From: Marinobacterium sediminicola
Lineage (GTDB): Bacteria > Pseudomonadota > Gammaproteobacteria > Pseudomonadales > Balneatricaceae
Direction of reading: 5' to 3'
NCBI RefSeq assembly: GCF_022343685.1
Contig: NZ_CP092123.1
Location: 3,100,001 to 3,164,000 of the forward strand
Length of the DNA: 64,000 bases
The notes beneath the pieces were generated by a model that ran no database searches, had not been told where the DNA came from, and saw nothing but the letters and a program-made list of their open reading frames with translations. Each line of letters begins with the position of its first letter. Position 1 is the first letter of the stretch. Of the stretch, positions 43,606-52,467 are shown piece after piece. Position numbers and translations under genes: made by a program.

Positions 43606-44529
43606 TCAGACTCCGAAGAAGCGATAGAACTGCTGTAGCTGCCGTTGAGCCTCATGCAAAGACATGGGAGCAAAATGAACTTCAGTCTGCGGCTGGCATT
43701 GAGCCAGCATGAAAGCATCCAGCGCGAATACCGTCCCCAGTTTGGGATAACCACCGATGGTCTGACGGTCTTTCAACAGGATAATCGGCTGTCCATCCTT
43801 GGGTACCTGCACGGCACCAAAGCTGATGCCCTCGGAAATTATCCCGTCGACCAACGAGTGTAATTGTGGCCCTCGCAGGCGAACGCCCATACGGTCGCTC
43901 TGCGGGCTGATCGTGTACCCCTGGCTGTAGAATCGAGTGAGCATGTCTCCCGAAAACAGTTCTACCTGATGCCCCTCTATGACTCTGAGTGTCAGCGGCT
44001 GGGCGTAGTTCGGCCGAAAGCGGCTGGGCACACTGAAGAGACGTCCAGGAGAGTGGGCCTGACAGGGTAAACGATCACCCGATGCCAGCTTGCTGCCCTT
44101 TCCATCAAGGCCACCGATCTGCTCACGCATGACTGTAGCAACCGAGCCAAATGTTGGCTCTACCCTGAAGCCTCCCTGCACGGCAAGATATGCGCGCACC
44201 CCCTGCCTGGGGTACCCAAATGCCAGACGGTCGCCGGGTTTCAGGTTGATCGTCTGCCAAACGTCCTGCGCTTCTCCGTTCAACGTCAGTTGCAGGTCGG
44301 CACCGGTCACAGCAACGCGAGTGGCGATCTCGGCCTCCAGCTGAAGTCCCCCAAAGCAGATCTCGATGGCAGCCGCATCGGGCGCATTACCCAGCAGGCG
44401 ATTCGCCCAGAGATAGGCCTGCTCATCAGCCGCGCCACCGGTGGATAACCCAAGGTGTTGATAACCGAAACGACCCAGATCTTGAACCAGGGATAGAATT
44501 CCCGGATTGAGTACGCGCAGCCCGCTCAC
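43606..44529 (-). CDS. pxpC: 5-oxoprolinase subunit C
   Basis: This 307-residue protein of the biotin-dependent carboxyltransferase-like (KipA) family has LVQDLGRFGYQHLGLSTGGA at the start and SDRMGVRLRGPQL and PILLLKDRQTIGGYPKLGTV further on. With PxpA and PxpB it cleaves 5-oxoproline with ATP. Overlaps pxpB by 4 bases. Confidence 0.94.
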   Translation of the reverse strand: MSGLRVLNPGILSLVQDLGRFGYQHLGLSTGGAADEQAYLWANRLLGNAPDAAAIEICFGGLQLEAEIATRVAVTGADLQLTLNGEAQDVWQTINLKPGDRLAFGYPRQGVRAYLAVQGGFRVEPTFGSVATVMREQIGGLDGKGSKLASGDRLPCQAHSPGRLFSVPSRFRPNYAQPLTLRVIEGHQVELFSGDMLTRFYSQGYTISPQSDRMGVRLRGPQLHSLVDGIISEGISFGAVQVPKDGQPIILLKDRQTIGGYPKLGTVFALDAFMLAQCQPQTEVHFAPMSLHEAQRQLQQFYRFFGV

Positions 44530-45215
44530 ATCAGTTCTCCCCCGGCCGCCAGATATTCGGCTTGGGTGATGGGGACAAAGCGTACCCGATCACCGGCAGA
44601 CACGGGGCAAAGTCGGTCCAGCGTCGGATCAAACATTTTCATCGCGGTGCGCCCCAACAGGTTCCAGCCCCCCGGTGAGGTCAGCGGATATACTGCCGTC
44701 TGCTGATCAGCCAGGGCCACCGATCCCCGAGGGACTCGCGTCCGCGGCGTTTCCAGCCGAGGGGTCCTCAAGGCGGTATCCACCTGTCCCATGTAGGCAA
44801 ACCCCGGGGCAAAGCCGATGGCAAAGACGTGATACTCCCGTGCGGAATGAAGGTGGATCACCTCATCAACATCGATACCGTGCAACTGCGCCACCCGTTC
44901 CAGATCAGGTCCAACTTCGGGTGCATAGTAGACCGGGATTTCCACCAGGCGTCCTGTTTCGGCATGGGCGATATCCAGCCCGGATAACAGGCCATTTATC
45001 CTGCTCACCAGACCGGCAAAGTCTGTCTGCAGCGGGTTGTAAACCACCATCAGGGAGGTATACGAAGGCACCAGATCCCGCAGCTGGTCGCCAAGTTCAC
45101 TGGCCAACCGGTCTGTCGCACAGCGAATGACCGGCACCAGCGCTTCATCGATCTGTCGGCCAAAGCGGATGATCAACGCATCCGGACCGGCATTATCGAT
45201 GCTCCAGTGAATCAT
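44526..45215 (-). CDS. pxpB: 5-oxoprolinase subunit B
   Basis: This 229-residue KipI-family protein has [19 protein letters not shown] and [19 protein letters not shown], both typical. Overlaps pxpA and pxpC by 4 bases each, so the three subunits are translationally coupled. Confidence 0.94.
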   Translation of the reverse strand: MIHWSIDNAGPDALIIRFGRQIDEALVPVIRCATDRLASELGDQLRDLVPSYTSLMVVYNPLQTDFAGLVSRINGLLSGLDIAHAETGRLVEIPVYYAPEVGPDLERVAQLHGIDVDEVIHLHSAREYHVFAIGFAPGFAYMGQVDTALRTPRLETPRTRVPRGSVALADQQTAVYPLTSPGGWNLLGRTAMKMFDPTLDRLCPVSAGDRVRFVPITQAEYLAAGGELM

Positions 45216-45976
45216 GCCTCTTTGCCTGCGTAGAGCTTGTCCAGAGCAGCACGGATATGCTGCACTGCCTGGACCGACTCGGCATTATCGCCATGCACAC
45301 AAAGGGTATCCGCTTCCAGCGTTACCTGAGTCCCCTCGAGAGTCATCACCACCCCCTCTTTGGCCAGCTGCAACGATTGTTGCAGAATCCGTGCTTCGTC
45401 ATGGTAGACCGAACCCGCCACGCTGCGTGGCACCAGAAATCCGCGCTCATCATAGGCTCGGTCTGCAAAGGCTTCGAAGAGCAACAAGGCGTCAAACTCC
45501 TCGGCGATAGCTCTGACGGCACTGTTATCGGCAGTAGCCATCAGCATCAACGGCAGGCTGCGGTCATATTGCGTCACCCCTTCCAGAACTGCGCGCAGGA
45601 TGCCGTGATCCTTCATCATGTCGTTGTACATTGCCCCATGGGGTTTGACATAACTGATCTTCATGCCATGTGCCCGGGCAATGCCATCCAGCGCGCCGAT
45701 CTGGTACTGGATCATCGAGACCACTTCTTGAGGATGACACTGCAGGCTGCGTCGACCAAACCCCACCAGATCCGGATAGCTGGGATGAGCACCGATCAGC
45801 GTTCCGGCATGCTTGGCCATCAGCACCGTTCGCGTCATGGTGACCGGGTCGGAGGCGTGGAAACCACAGGCAATGTTGGCCATATCGACCAGCGGCATCA
45901 CCTGATCATCCAGCCCCATGTTCCAGAGACCAAAGCTCTCGCCCATATCGCAGTTAAGCAGCAGTCGTTTTTCCAT
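45212..45976 (-). CDS. pxpA: 5-oxoprolinase subunit A (LamB/YcsF family)
   Basis: This 254-residue protein has [31 protein letters not shown] and [11 protein letters not shown], the conserved blocks of PxpA. The ATG at 45976 is preferred; a TTG two codons earlier is possible. It starts 27 bases after the end of mtnK on the same strand, so mtnK and pxpABC may form one transcript, which is an uncommon link. Confidence 0.93.
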   Translation of the reverse strand: MEKRLLLNCDMGESFGLWNMGLDDQVMPLVDMANIACGFHASDPVTMTRTVLMAKHAGTLIGAHPSYPDLVGFGRRSLQCHPQEVVSMIQYQIGALDGIARAHGMKISYVKPHGAMYNDMMKDHGILRAVLEGVTQYDRSLPLMLMATADNSAVRAIAEEFDALLLFEAFADRAYDERGFLVPRSVAGSVYHDEARILQQSLQLAKEGVVMTLEGTQVTLEADTLCVHGDNAESVQAVQHIRAALDKLYAGKEA

Positions 45977-46003
45977 CGTCAATGCGCATGTCTCGTCGTG
46001 TTA

Positions 46004-47206
46004 TCAGTCGTTGAGCTGGCAAATCAGATCGACCAGCCCCTCCATCGAACTGATTCGGGTACGTTCCATGATCAGCTCGCGTCCCAGATGCAGCGCCATT
46101 GCTTCAGCCTGAGCCCGCTGCTGTTCATCCTCGATCATGTCCAGATCTGCCACATGGGCCAGACCAATGGTGCGGCGAATCAGCTCGGTACCGGCAAAAC
46201 CGAGACTGTCGTGCCAGATGTGCAGCAGACGACGCTGTTGCCAGTGTTCGTTCTGCAGGCTCGGATCCCGGGTGTCTTCACGCATCAGCCGACCGAACTC
46301 CTGGCTGAAGTGGTGCCAGAGTTTTTCCAGCTGCACCAGCAGCCAGTCGCGCCAGGCTTCACGTTCCGCCTCATCCCCCGCCAAACGGTGCTGACCACAC
46401 CAGTTAAGCAGCAGATTACCGATCAGGCTACCGACATCGAAACCGATCGGCCCGAAGTAGGCGAACTCGGGGTCAATCACCTTGGTACTGTTTTCGGTAA
46501 CAAAGATGGAACCGGAGTGCAGGTCGCCGTGCAGCAGTGCCTCGGCACGGTTAAGAAAAGCATACTTCAGTTCTGCCACTTCTGCCTTGAGCAGGTCGTC
46601 CTGCCACAGCGCTTGAGCGACAGGGAGCAGCGGCGGGTTGATGGCGTTGCGCTCGTGATCGCAGAAAGGATCGATGAAAAACAGGTCCTCGGTGATCTTG
46701 CACAGATCCGGGTTGATGAACCGCTTCACCAGGTCTTTCTTCTGATGGGCATCCAGGCGCATATCACTGGTATGGAACAGCGTGCGTGCCATGAACAGGC
46801 CCAGGTGTTCAGCCAGTTGCGGCAAATGACGGCGCGCAATCAGGGCATGACGCAGGTTCTGATGATCGCCCACATCCTGCATGATGATGGCCGCCAGCGG
46901 CTGCTCGTAATGGTAGACCTCGGGTACCCAGTCGCCGGCATGTTCAGCCTCGAGCACCAGCGCCTCAGCCTCGATACGGTTCCGGTCCAGTGACAGGGGC
47001 CAGCCTTCACCAATAATGCGGACGTACGGCAGCGCCTGCTTGACGATCACGCTGGCACCACCCGGCTCGGCCACGCGATAGACAAAATTGATGTTACCGT
47101 CACCAATCTCACTGACCTTGAGCACGGCATCTTCGGCAAACAGGCGGGTATGGCGGCGAACAAAGGCGATCACCGCGGCATCATCATTGAATTTATGTTC
47201 GATCAT
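46004..47206 (-). CDS. mtnK: S-methyl-5-thioribose kinase
   Basis: This 400-residue kinase with the aminoglycoside-phosphotransferase fold has EIGDGNINFVYRV for the nucleotide loop, LLHGDLHSGSIFV as the catalytic loop and VIDPEFAYFGPIGFDVGSL as the metal-binding segment, the exact MtnK pattern. It phosphorylates methylthioribose, feeding MtnA. The start is uncertain; an ATG five codons upstream is possible. Divergent from mtnA. Confidence 0.94.
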   Translation of the reverse strand: MIEHKFNDDAAVIAFVRRHTRLFAEDAVLKVSEIGDGNINFVYRVAEPGGASVIVKQALPYVRIIGEGWPLSLDRNRIEAEALVLEAEHAGDWVPEVYHYEQPLAAIIMQDVGDHQNLRHALIARRHLPQLAEHLGLFMARTLFHTSDMRLDAHQKKDLVKRFINPDLCKITEDLFFIDPFCDHERNAINPPLLPVAQALWQDDLLKAEVAELKYAFLNRAEALLHGDLHSGSIFVTENSTKVIDPEFAYFGPIGFDVGSLIGNLLLNWCGQHRLAGDEAEREAWRDWLLVQLEKLWHHFSQEFGRLMREDTRDPSLQNEHWQQRRLLHIWHDSLGFAGTELIRRTIGLAHVADLDMIEDEQQRAQAEAMALHLGRELIMERTRISSMEGLVDLICQLND

Positions 47207-47333
47207 TGTGGTTCTGTCCATGAATGGATAATGACCGCATTCTGACAAAAAACCGCTCGGGTGTTCAGACTCTTTTCAGATATTCCTATAACCCTTAAGC
47301 TCTCCGCTTTTGACCACTGCCGAGAACCGGGCC

Positions 47334-48350
47334 ATGAAAGAGCTGATCTCCACTGCACTGCGCTACCAGAACAATCGCCTTGAACTGCTGGACCAGCACC
47401 AGTTGCCGGACTGCGAACGCTGGCTGCCCTGCGAGTCGGTGGAGGCGATGGTGGCGATGATCCGCAAGCTGCAGATTCGTGGCGCGCCGCTGATCGGTAT
47501 CGGTGCAGCCCTGCTGCTGGCCCACCTGGCCGAACAGGGCTGGAGCGAAGCAGAACTGCGGGAAGCAGCAGCGACTTTGCGTGAAGCCCGCCCCACAGCG
47601 GTCAACCTGATGAACTGCCTCGACCGCATGTTGGCGGTCATTGATCAGGGTCCCTCCGCACTCGTCACCTGCGCCGAAACACTGTTTGAAGAAGATGTTG
47701 CCCTGTGCCAGCGCATGTCCGAATTCGGTGCCGAGCTACTGCCGGAGAACGCGCGCGTACTGACCCACTGCAACACCGGCAGCCTGGCGACTGCAGGCGC
47801 AGGCACGGCCATCGGCGTCATCGCCGAAGCTTTCCGTCAGGGCAAACTGAGCCACGTCTGGGTCGATGAAACGCGCCCGCTGCTGCAAGGCGGGCGCCTG
47901 ACCGCATGGGAGATGAACCGTCTCGGCATTCCGCATCAGATCCAGTGCGACAGCATGGCGGCCATCCTGATGCGGGATGGTCAGGTGGATGCCATTCTGG
48001 TCGGTTCCGATCGCATCGCCGCCAATGGCGATTTCGCCAATAAGGTGGGCACCTACAATCTGGCGGTCAACGCCCACTTCCACAAGGTGCCCTTCTATGT
48101 CGTGGCGCCCTGGACGACCGTAGACCCGCATTGTCCCAACGGCCAGGCGATCCCGATCGAACAGCGCAGCGCCGAAGAGATAAAAGGCGTCAGCGGCAGC
48201 TTTGGCGACGTTCGCTGGAGCCCGGAAGCATCGGACGTTTTCAACCCGGCGTTCGATGTTACCCCGGCCGAACTGGTCACTGGCTGGATACTGGATACGG
48301 GGGTCTATGACCGTGAGGGTATCGTCACGGCCATCGCGGCCAAGGGCTGA
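47334..48350 (+). CDS. mtnA: S-methyl-5-thioribose-1-phosphate isomerase
   Basis: This 338-residue protein starts [11 protein letters not shown] and has [17 protein letters not shown], the catalytic Cys in [17 protein letters not shown] and the catalytic Asp in [20 protein letters not shown]. The isomerase converts methylthioribose-1-phosphate to methylthioribulose-1-phosphate. The ATG at 47334 fits family starts. Divergent from mtnK and convergent with mtnD. Confidence 0.95.
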   Translation: MKELISTALRYQNNRLELLDQHQLPDCERWLPCESVEAMVAMIRKLQIRGAPLIGIGAALLLAHLAEQGWSEAELREAAATLREARPTAVNLMNCLDRMLAVIDQGPSALVTCAETLFEEDVALCQRMSEFGAELLPENARVLTHCNTGSLATAGAGTAIGVIAEAFRQGKLSHVWVDETRPLLQGGRLTAWEMNRLGIPHQIQCDSMAAILMRDGQVDAILVGSDRIAANGDFANKVGTYNLAVNAHFHKVPFYVVAPWTTVDPHCPNGQAIPIEQRSAEEIKGVSGSFGDVRWSPEASDVFNPAFDVTPAELVTGWILDTGVYDREGIVTAIAAKG

Positions 48351-48398
48351 GTCGACGACTGTCGATCAGATACGCGGATAAGCCCTGCATCCCTTCAA

Positions 48399-48430
48399 CT
48401 GCCCGCTCTGCAAGCCAGGAGTACGGGCAG
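48399..48430. terminator. Hairpin between convergent mtnA and mtnD
   Basis: CTGCCCG and CGGGCAG pair across an 18-base loop in the gap between the two convergent stops. There is no clear T tract, so a terminator role is only possible. Confidence 0.3.
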
Positions 48431-48456
48431 CTTCACTGGAAGTGACTTGAACCGGC

Positions 48457-49005
48457 TCAGGCGGCAGGTTCGAAGCGGGGGTGGCGATCGGCAATATCAT
48501 TCCCGGTGTAGTTCGCCACCCAGCCTTCCGGGTTGTTGAACAGGCGGATCGCGGTAAAGCGGGGGGCCGGCCCCATATCGAACCAGTGAGTGGTGTTGGC
48601 CGGTACCGAGATCAGGTCGTTCTTGCAGCAGTGCACCTGATAGACCTTGTCTTCCACGTGCAGGTAGAACATGCCCTCGCCATCAACAAAGAAGCGCACT
48701 TCATCTTCGGAATGGGTGTGCTCGCTGAGGAACTTGTCACGCAGGGCCGCACGATCGGGATGATCAGGCTGCAGGCTGATCACATCTACGGTGACATAGC
48801 CTTCCTCGCTTTTCAGTCGCTCGATCTCCTTGGCATAGGCCTCGAGGATCTCCTCGTTGGCCATTCCCGGGGTGATCTCGCGATCGGCTTCCCAGCGTTC
48901 GAAGCGTACACCGATACCGCTGAGGATCTGTTGAATTTCATGATAATCGTTACTGCTGCCGATCAGTTCGGCGCTCTGGTCAGCCAGAATTTGGATCGCA
49001 CTCAT
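48457..49005 (-). CDS. mtnD: Acireductone dioxygenase
   Basis: This 182-residue cupin starts MSAIQILADQ. The metal ligands fall at His96, His98, Glu102 and His140, which match the known bacterial acireductone dioxygenase sites. The enzyme converts acireductone to the methionine keto acid and formate (Fe form). The upstream in-frame extension lacks homology, so the ATG at 49005 is used. 13 bases after mtnC. Confidence 0.95.
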   Translation of the reverse strand: MSAIQILADQSAELIGSSNDYHEIQQILSGIGVRFERWEADREITPGMANEEILEAYAKEIERLKSEEGYVTVDVISLQPDHPDRAALRDKFLSEHTHSEDEVRFFVDGEGMFYLHVEDKVYQVHCCKNDLISVPANTTHWFDMGPAPRFTAIRLFNNPEGWVANYTGNDIADRHPRFEPAA

Positions 49006-49018
49006 GCTGTATCCGTCC

Positions 49019-49702
49019 TCAATCAAGTTCAATCTGGTCAAAGTTTTCCACAGCGCAATGACGCTCGGCCCCTTCCGGGCGCTCGCCACGGACCAGCAAA
49101 CAGGTCTGCATGCCTGTCACCGCTGCCGCATCCAGCTCCTGCACCACATCTGACAGGAACAGGATCTCACTGGCAGGCCGCCCAATCGCTGCACCGATGC
49201 GCTCGTAGGCAACCGGCTCGCGTTTCGCACCGCTGGTGGTATCGAAATAGCCACTGAACAGTGGCGTAAGATCACCAAAGTCGCTGTACCCGTAGAGCAG
49301 CTTCTGCGCTTTTACCGAGCCGGAGGAAAAGATGTTCAGTTGCTTGCCTGCGTCATGCCAGCGCTTGAGGCCTTCATAGGCATCCGGGTAAAGATGACCC
49401 GTGAAATCACCCTGCTCATACCCCTGAACCCAGATCAGTCCCTGCAGCGACTTCAGCGCCGTTTCCTTCTTGTCCTGATCAATCCAGTGGATCAGCCCTT
49501 CGGCGATGGCATCCAGATCATCAACCGCAACACCCAGCGCGCTCGCGGCTTCGGCGACCGCCGGCTCATCCGGATGACTGTGGATAAACTCAACCATGCG
49601 CTCACGCGCATAGGGAAACAGCGTCTTGTGGACAAAATCGATATCGGTGGTGGTGCCTTCGATATCCGTCAAAATGGCATTGATGCCGGTGAATGTGGTC
49701 AT
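49019..49702 (-). CDS. mtnC: Enolase-phosphatase E1
   Basis: This 227-residue HAD-family protein has ILTDIEGTTTDIDFVHKTLF with the nucleophile Asp, LNIFSSGSVKAQKLLYGYSD, and LFLSDVVQELDAA. It enolises and dephosphorylates the diketo intermediate to acireductone. The ATG at 49702 follows the mtnB stop by 8 bases. Confidence 0.95.
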   Translation of the reverse strand: MTTFTGINAILTDIEGTTTDIDFVHKTLFPYARERMVEFIHSHPDEPAVAEAASALGVAVDDLDAIAEGLIHWIDQDKKETALKSLQGLIWVQGYEQGDFTGHLYPDAYEGLKRWHDAGKQLNIFSSGSVKAQKLLYGYSDFGDLTPLFSGYFDTTSGAKREPVAYERIGAAIGRPASEILFLSDVVQELDAAAVTGMQTCLLVRGERPEGAERHCAVENFDQIELD

Positions 49703-49710
49703 GGCTGTGC

Positions 49711-50325
49711 TCAAACTCCTGCGCCCAATCGACGCATCTCCAGCTCACAGGCAAAGAGAAATTCCAGCCCTTCCAGATGGCGGCGCGCCTCACTCATATC
49801 ATGTCCCCAGGTGTAGAGGCCGTGCCCCCGCACCAGGAACCCCCAGGCCAGAGGCTCGGTTTGCCAGCATTGGCTCAGCTCGGCAGCCAGTGCCGGCATA
49901 TCCTGGGCATTGTCGAGAATTGCAATGCGGATACTGGCATCGTGGGTGTGGTTGCCACTCAGTGATTTCTGCATCTCGTAACCGCTGATGGTCAGCCAGT
50001 CGCCCGACTCTAGCCGTGACAGCACCGTAGAGGCCACCGAGTGAGTATGCAACACGGCACCAATGCCGCTATCCAGTTCATACAGGCGGGTATGCAGCAG
50101 GGTTTCGGCTGACGGTTTGAGCAGGCTCTCCTGAGGCAGCCCATCCAGATCCACCTGCAACAGCTGGTCTGCACTCAAATGCCCCTTGTGACAGCCTGAA
50201 GCGGTAATCAATGCCCGCTCAGCTCCCAAACGAACAGAAAAGTTGCCGCCGGTTGCCGGGCACCAGCCCTGAGCGTCGATCCAGCGACCGGCATCGATAA
50301 TCTGCTGGGCAGCGGTATCGATCAT
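49711..50325 (-). CDS. mtnB: Methylthioribulose-1-phosphate dehydratase
   Basis: This 204-residue aldolase class II-fold protein has GWCPATGGNFSVRL at the N-terminus, VLHTHSVASTVLSR with the zinc-binding HxH, and a distal His in VRGHGLYTWGHDM. It dehydrates methylthioribulose-1-phosphate. Overlaps the amidase gene upstream by 4 bases. Confidence 0.95.
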   Translation of the reverse strand: MIDTAAQQIIDAGRWIDAQGWCPATGGNFSVRLGAERALITASGCHKGHLSADQLLQVDLDGLPQESLLKPSAETLLHTRLYELDSGIGAVLHTHSVASTVLSRLESGDWLTISGYEMQKSLSGNHTHDASIRIAILDNAQDMPALAAELSQCWQTEPLAWGFLVRGHGLYTWGHDMSEARRHLEGLEFLFACELEMRRLGAGV

Positions 50326-51116
50326 TGGCTCACTCCCGTCATTTCCGTCAGTACAAAGTCATCTGCATCCTGCCAGGCCGGGAAATTGTGGCGAAACTGT
50401 TTCAAGTCTTCACCGTTGAGCAGCCCGGTCTTGATGAAAGGCTCACCGGCCGGACCATCCAGCAGGGCCTGTCCCTTAAAATCCACCAGCAGGCTGTCAC
50501 CGCTGTACTCCAGTCCCTTGCCGTCTTCACCTACGCGGTTCACACCGGCCACATAGCACTGGTTTTCAATCGCCCGTGCCAGCAGAAGCGTACGCCAGGG
50601 ATGACGACGCGGCGCGGGCCAGTTGGCCACGCAGAGCAGCAGGTCATAGTCGTCACGGTTACGACACCAGACCGGGAAGCGCAGGTCGTAACAGACCTGC
50701 GGCAGGATGCGCCAGCCCTTGTATTCGATGATGCTGCGACTTTCACCAGCCGCGTAGTACTCATGCTCATTGGCCATGCGGAACAGGTGGTGCTTGTCGT
50801 AGTAGTGCACCTCACCTTCCGGCGTCACGAACAGCAGGCGGTTACGGTAGCCACTGTCTTCGATTACGACACTGCCGCATACAGCCGCACCCAGGTTGCG
50901 CGCCTGCTGCTGCATCCACGCCAGCGTCGGACCGGACATGGGCTCGGCCACCTCGCCTGGTGACATGGTAAAGCCGGTGGTGAACATTTCGGGCAGCACG
51001 ATCAGGTCCGTCTGACCTTCCAGCGAAGCCAGCAGTGACGTCAGGCGTTCACGGTTGGCAGCCGGGTGTTGCCAGTCCAGATGCGTCTGGACAAGACTGA
51101 TTCTCAAATTCTGCAT
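50322..51116 (-). CDS. Omega-amidase (nitrilase superfamily) in the methionine-salvage operon
   Basis: This 264-residue carbon-nitrogen hydrolase has the Glu-Lys-Cys triad in LIVLPEMFTTGF, YYDKHHLFRM and LPQVCYDLRFPVW. It resembles YafV/MtnU-type omega-amidases, which hydrolyse the 2-keto acid amide left when glutamine or asparagine donates its amino group to the methionine keto acid. Position between the transaminase and mtnB supports this, and removal of the product would drive the last salvage step. Overlaps mtnE by 13 bases. Confidence 0.92.
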   Translation of the reverse strand: MQNLRISLVQTHLDWQHPAANRERLTSLLASLEGQTDLIVLPEMFTTGFTMSPGEVAEPMSGPTLAWMQQQARNLGAAVCGSVVIEDSGYRNRLLFVTPEGEVHYYDKHHLFRMANEHEYYAAGESRSIIEYKGWRILPQVCYDLRFPVWCRNRDDYDLLLCVANWPAPRRHPWRTLLLARAIENQCYVAGVNRVGEDGKGLEYSGDSLLVDFKGQALLDGPAGEPFIKTGLLNGEDLKQFRHNFPAWQDADDFVLTEMTGVSQ

Positions 51117-52252
51117 AGTCGCTCCGCGGCCTGATCCAGGGTGGTTTCATTTTTGGCAAAGCAGAAGCGCACCAGTTTCATCTCCGGCGGCTGCTGACAG
51201 AATACCGACAGCGGAATCGCCGCCACGCCGGCATTCTCAATCAACCAGAGCACGAATTCGGTATCCGGCAAGTCACTGATACGGCTGTAGTCCATCACCT
51301 GGAAATAGGTACCCGCCGCCGGGGTGAAGCTGAAGCGGCTGTCCGCCATGTGCGCGTTGAAGCGATCCCGCTTGGCCTGATAGAACGCCGGCAGTGCCTG
51401 ATCATGTTCAGGGTCTGTTGTCAGATAGTCCGCCAGCGCCAGTTGCATCGGCGTACTGGTGCTGAAGGTCAGATACTGGTGAATCTTGCGCAGCTCTGCG
51501 GTCAGCGCTGCCGGGGCAACGCAGTAGCCGATTTTCCAGCCGGTGGTGTGATAGGTCTTGCCGAAGGAGGATACGACAAAGCTGCGCTCGGCCAGAGCCG
51601 GATAGCGGTTGATGCTCTGATGCTCGGCGCCATCGAAGACGATATGCTCATACACCTCATCGGCCAGCAACAGAATATCGGTACCGGCTACCAACTCGCT
51701 CAGGGCCTGCATATCGGCCGCGCTCAGTGTCTGCCCGGTGGGGTTGTGCGGTGTATTGAGGATGATCATCCGCGTCCGTGGCGTGATCGCACGAGCAACG
51801 TCATCCCAGTCGATCGCGAAGCTGGGCGGTGGCAGCTGCAGGTGGATGGCACGACCTCCATTGAGCGTAATCGCCGGATCGTAGCTGTCATAGGCCGGAT
51901 CAAACAGGATCACTTCATCGCCAGGTCGCACCACCGCTGATATCGCGGCGAACAGTGCTTCTGTTGCCCCCGAGGTCACGGTGACTTCGCTGGCTGCATC
52001 CACCCTGCGCCCATAACAACGCTCGACCTTGGCGGCAATGGCGTTACACAGAGCCGGCACGCCACTCATCGGAGCATACTGGTTGGCCCCCTGACGAATA
52101 TAGTGATCGACCCGAGCAAGCAGGGCTTCAGGACCATCAAAATCGGGAAAGCCCTGAGAAAGATTGATCGCTTGATGCTCTTGCGCCAGCGCAGACATCT
52201 GCGTAAAGATCGTGGTACCGACCTTCGGCAATTTGGTTTCAGGGTAGTGCAT
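51104..52252 (-). CDS. mtnE: Methionine aminotransferase (PLP, fold type I)
   Basis: This 382-residue class I aminotransferase starts HYPETKLPKVGTTIFTQMSA and has INLSQGFPDF, LNTPHNPTGQ and SSFGKTYHTTGWKIGYCVAP with the PLP-binding Lys. It matches YbdL/MtnE-type enzymes that amidate 4-methylthio-2-oxobutyrate, the last salvage step. It is the first gene of the mtnE-amidase-mtnB-mtnC-mtnD unit, with a candidate promoter 30-60 bases upstream. Confidence 0.92.
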   Translation of the reverse strand: MHYPETKLPKVGTTIFTQMSALAQEHQAINLSQGFPDFDGPEALLARVDHYIRQGANQYAPMSGVPALCNAIAAKVERCYGRRVDAASEVTVTSGATEALFAAISAVVRPGDEVILFDPAYDSYDPAITLNGGRAIHLQLPPPSFAIDWDDVARAITPRTRMIILNTPHNPTGQTLSAADMQALSELVAGTDILLLADEVYEHIVFDGAEHQSINRYPALAERSFVVSSFGKTYHTTGWKIGYCVAPAALTAELRKIHQYLTFSTSTPMQLALADYLTTDPEHDQALPAFYQAKRDRFNAHMADSRFSFTPAAGTYFQVMDYSRISDLPDTEFVLWLIENAGVAAIPLSVFCQQPPEMKLVRFCFAKNETTLDQAAERLCRI

Positions 52253-52280
52253 GACAGACTCGGCTAATGATAGAGGTCAA

Positions 52281-52310
52281 ATAGTACCGGAGACAGCTGG
52301 ATGCGCTCAA
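52281..52310 (-). promoter_or_regulatory. Candidate sigma-70 promoter of the mtnE operon
   Basis: On the minus strand TTGAGC and TACTAT are separated by 18 bases, with the -10-like box 28 bases before the mtnE ATG. The boxes match consensus only partly. Confidence 0.35.
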
Positions 52311-52353
52311 CAAATGCTCTGGTCTAACCACAGGCTCACTGTAGAATAGGCTC

Positions 52354-52446
52354 ATGCTGGATTGGATTATTGAGCAAAACGGTTTCATTATCGAAGCCGC
52401 CATTATGGCTGCCGTCGTGTTGTATGTGGGACTGAAAATCAAATAA
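52354..52446 (+). CDS. Possible 30-residue single-helix membrane protein
   Basis: An ATG frame encodes MLDWIIEQNGFIIEAAIMAA plus VVLYVGLKIK, which has one hydrophobic helix of about 18 residues and a basic C-terminal end, the shape of many small inner-membrane proteins. The stop is 21 bases before the TonB receptor gene, so it could be a leader gene of that operon. The upstream ribosome-binding site (TAGG) is weak. Short length makes chance occurrence possible. Confidence 0.35.
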   Translation: MLDWIIEQNGFIIEAAIMAAVVLYVGLKIK

Positions 52447-52467
52447 TGATGTTATTCCGGAGCTGGA

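Noticed and set aside
45257..46993. 578-codon plus-strand frame opposite pxpA and mtnK
   Set aside because: It runs antisense across two well-supported genes and their junction; its composition is that of a shadow frame.
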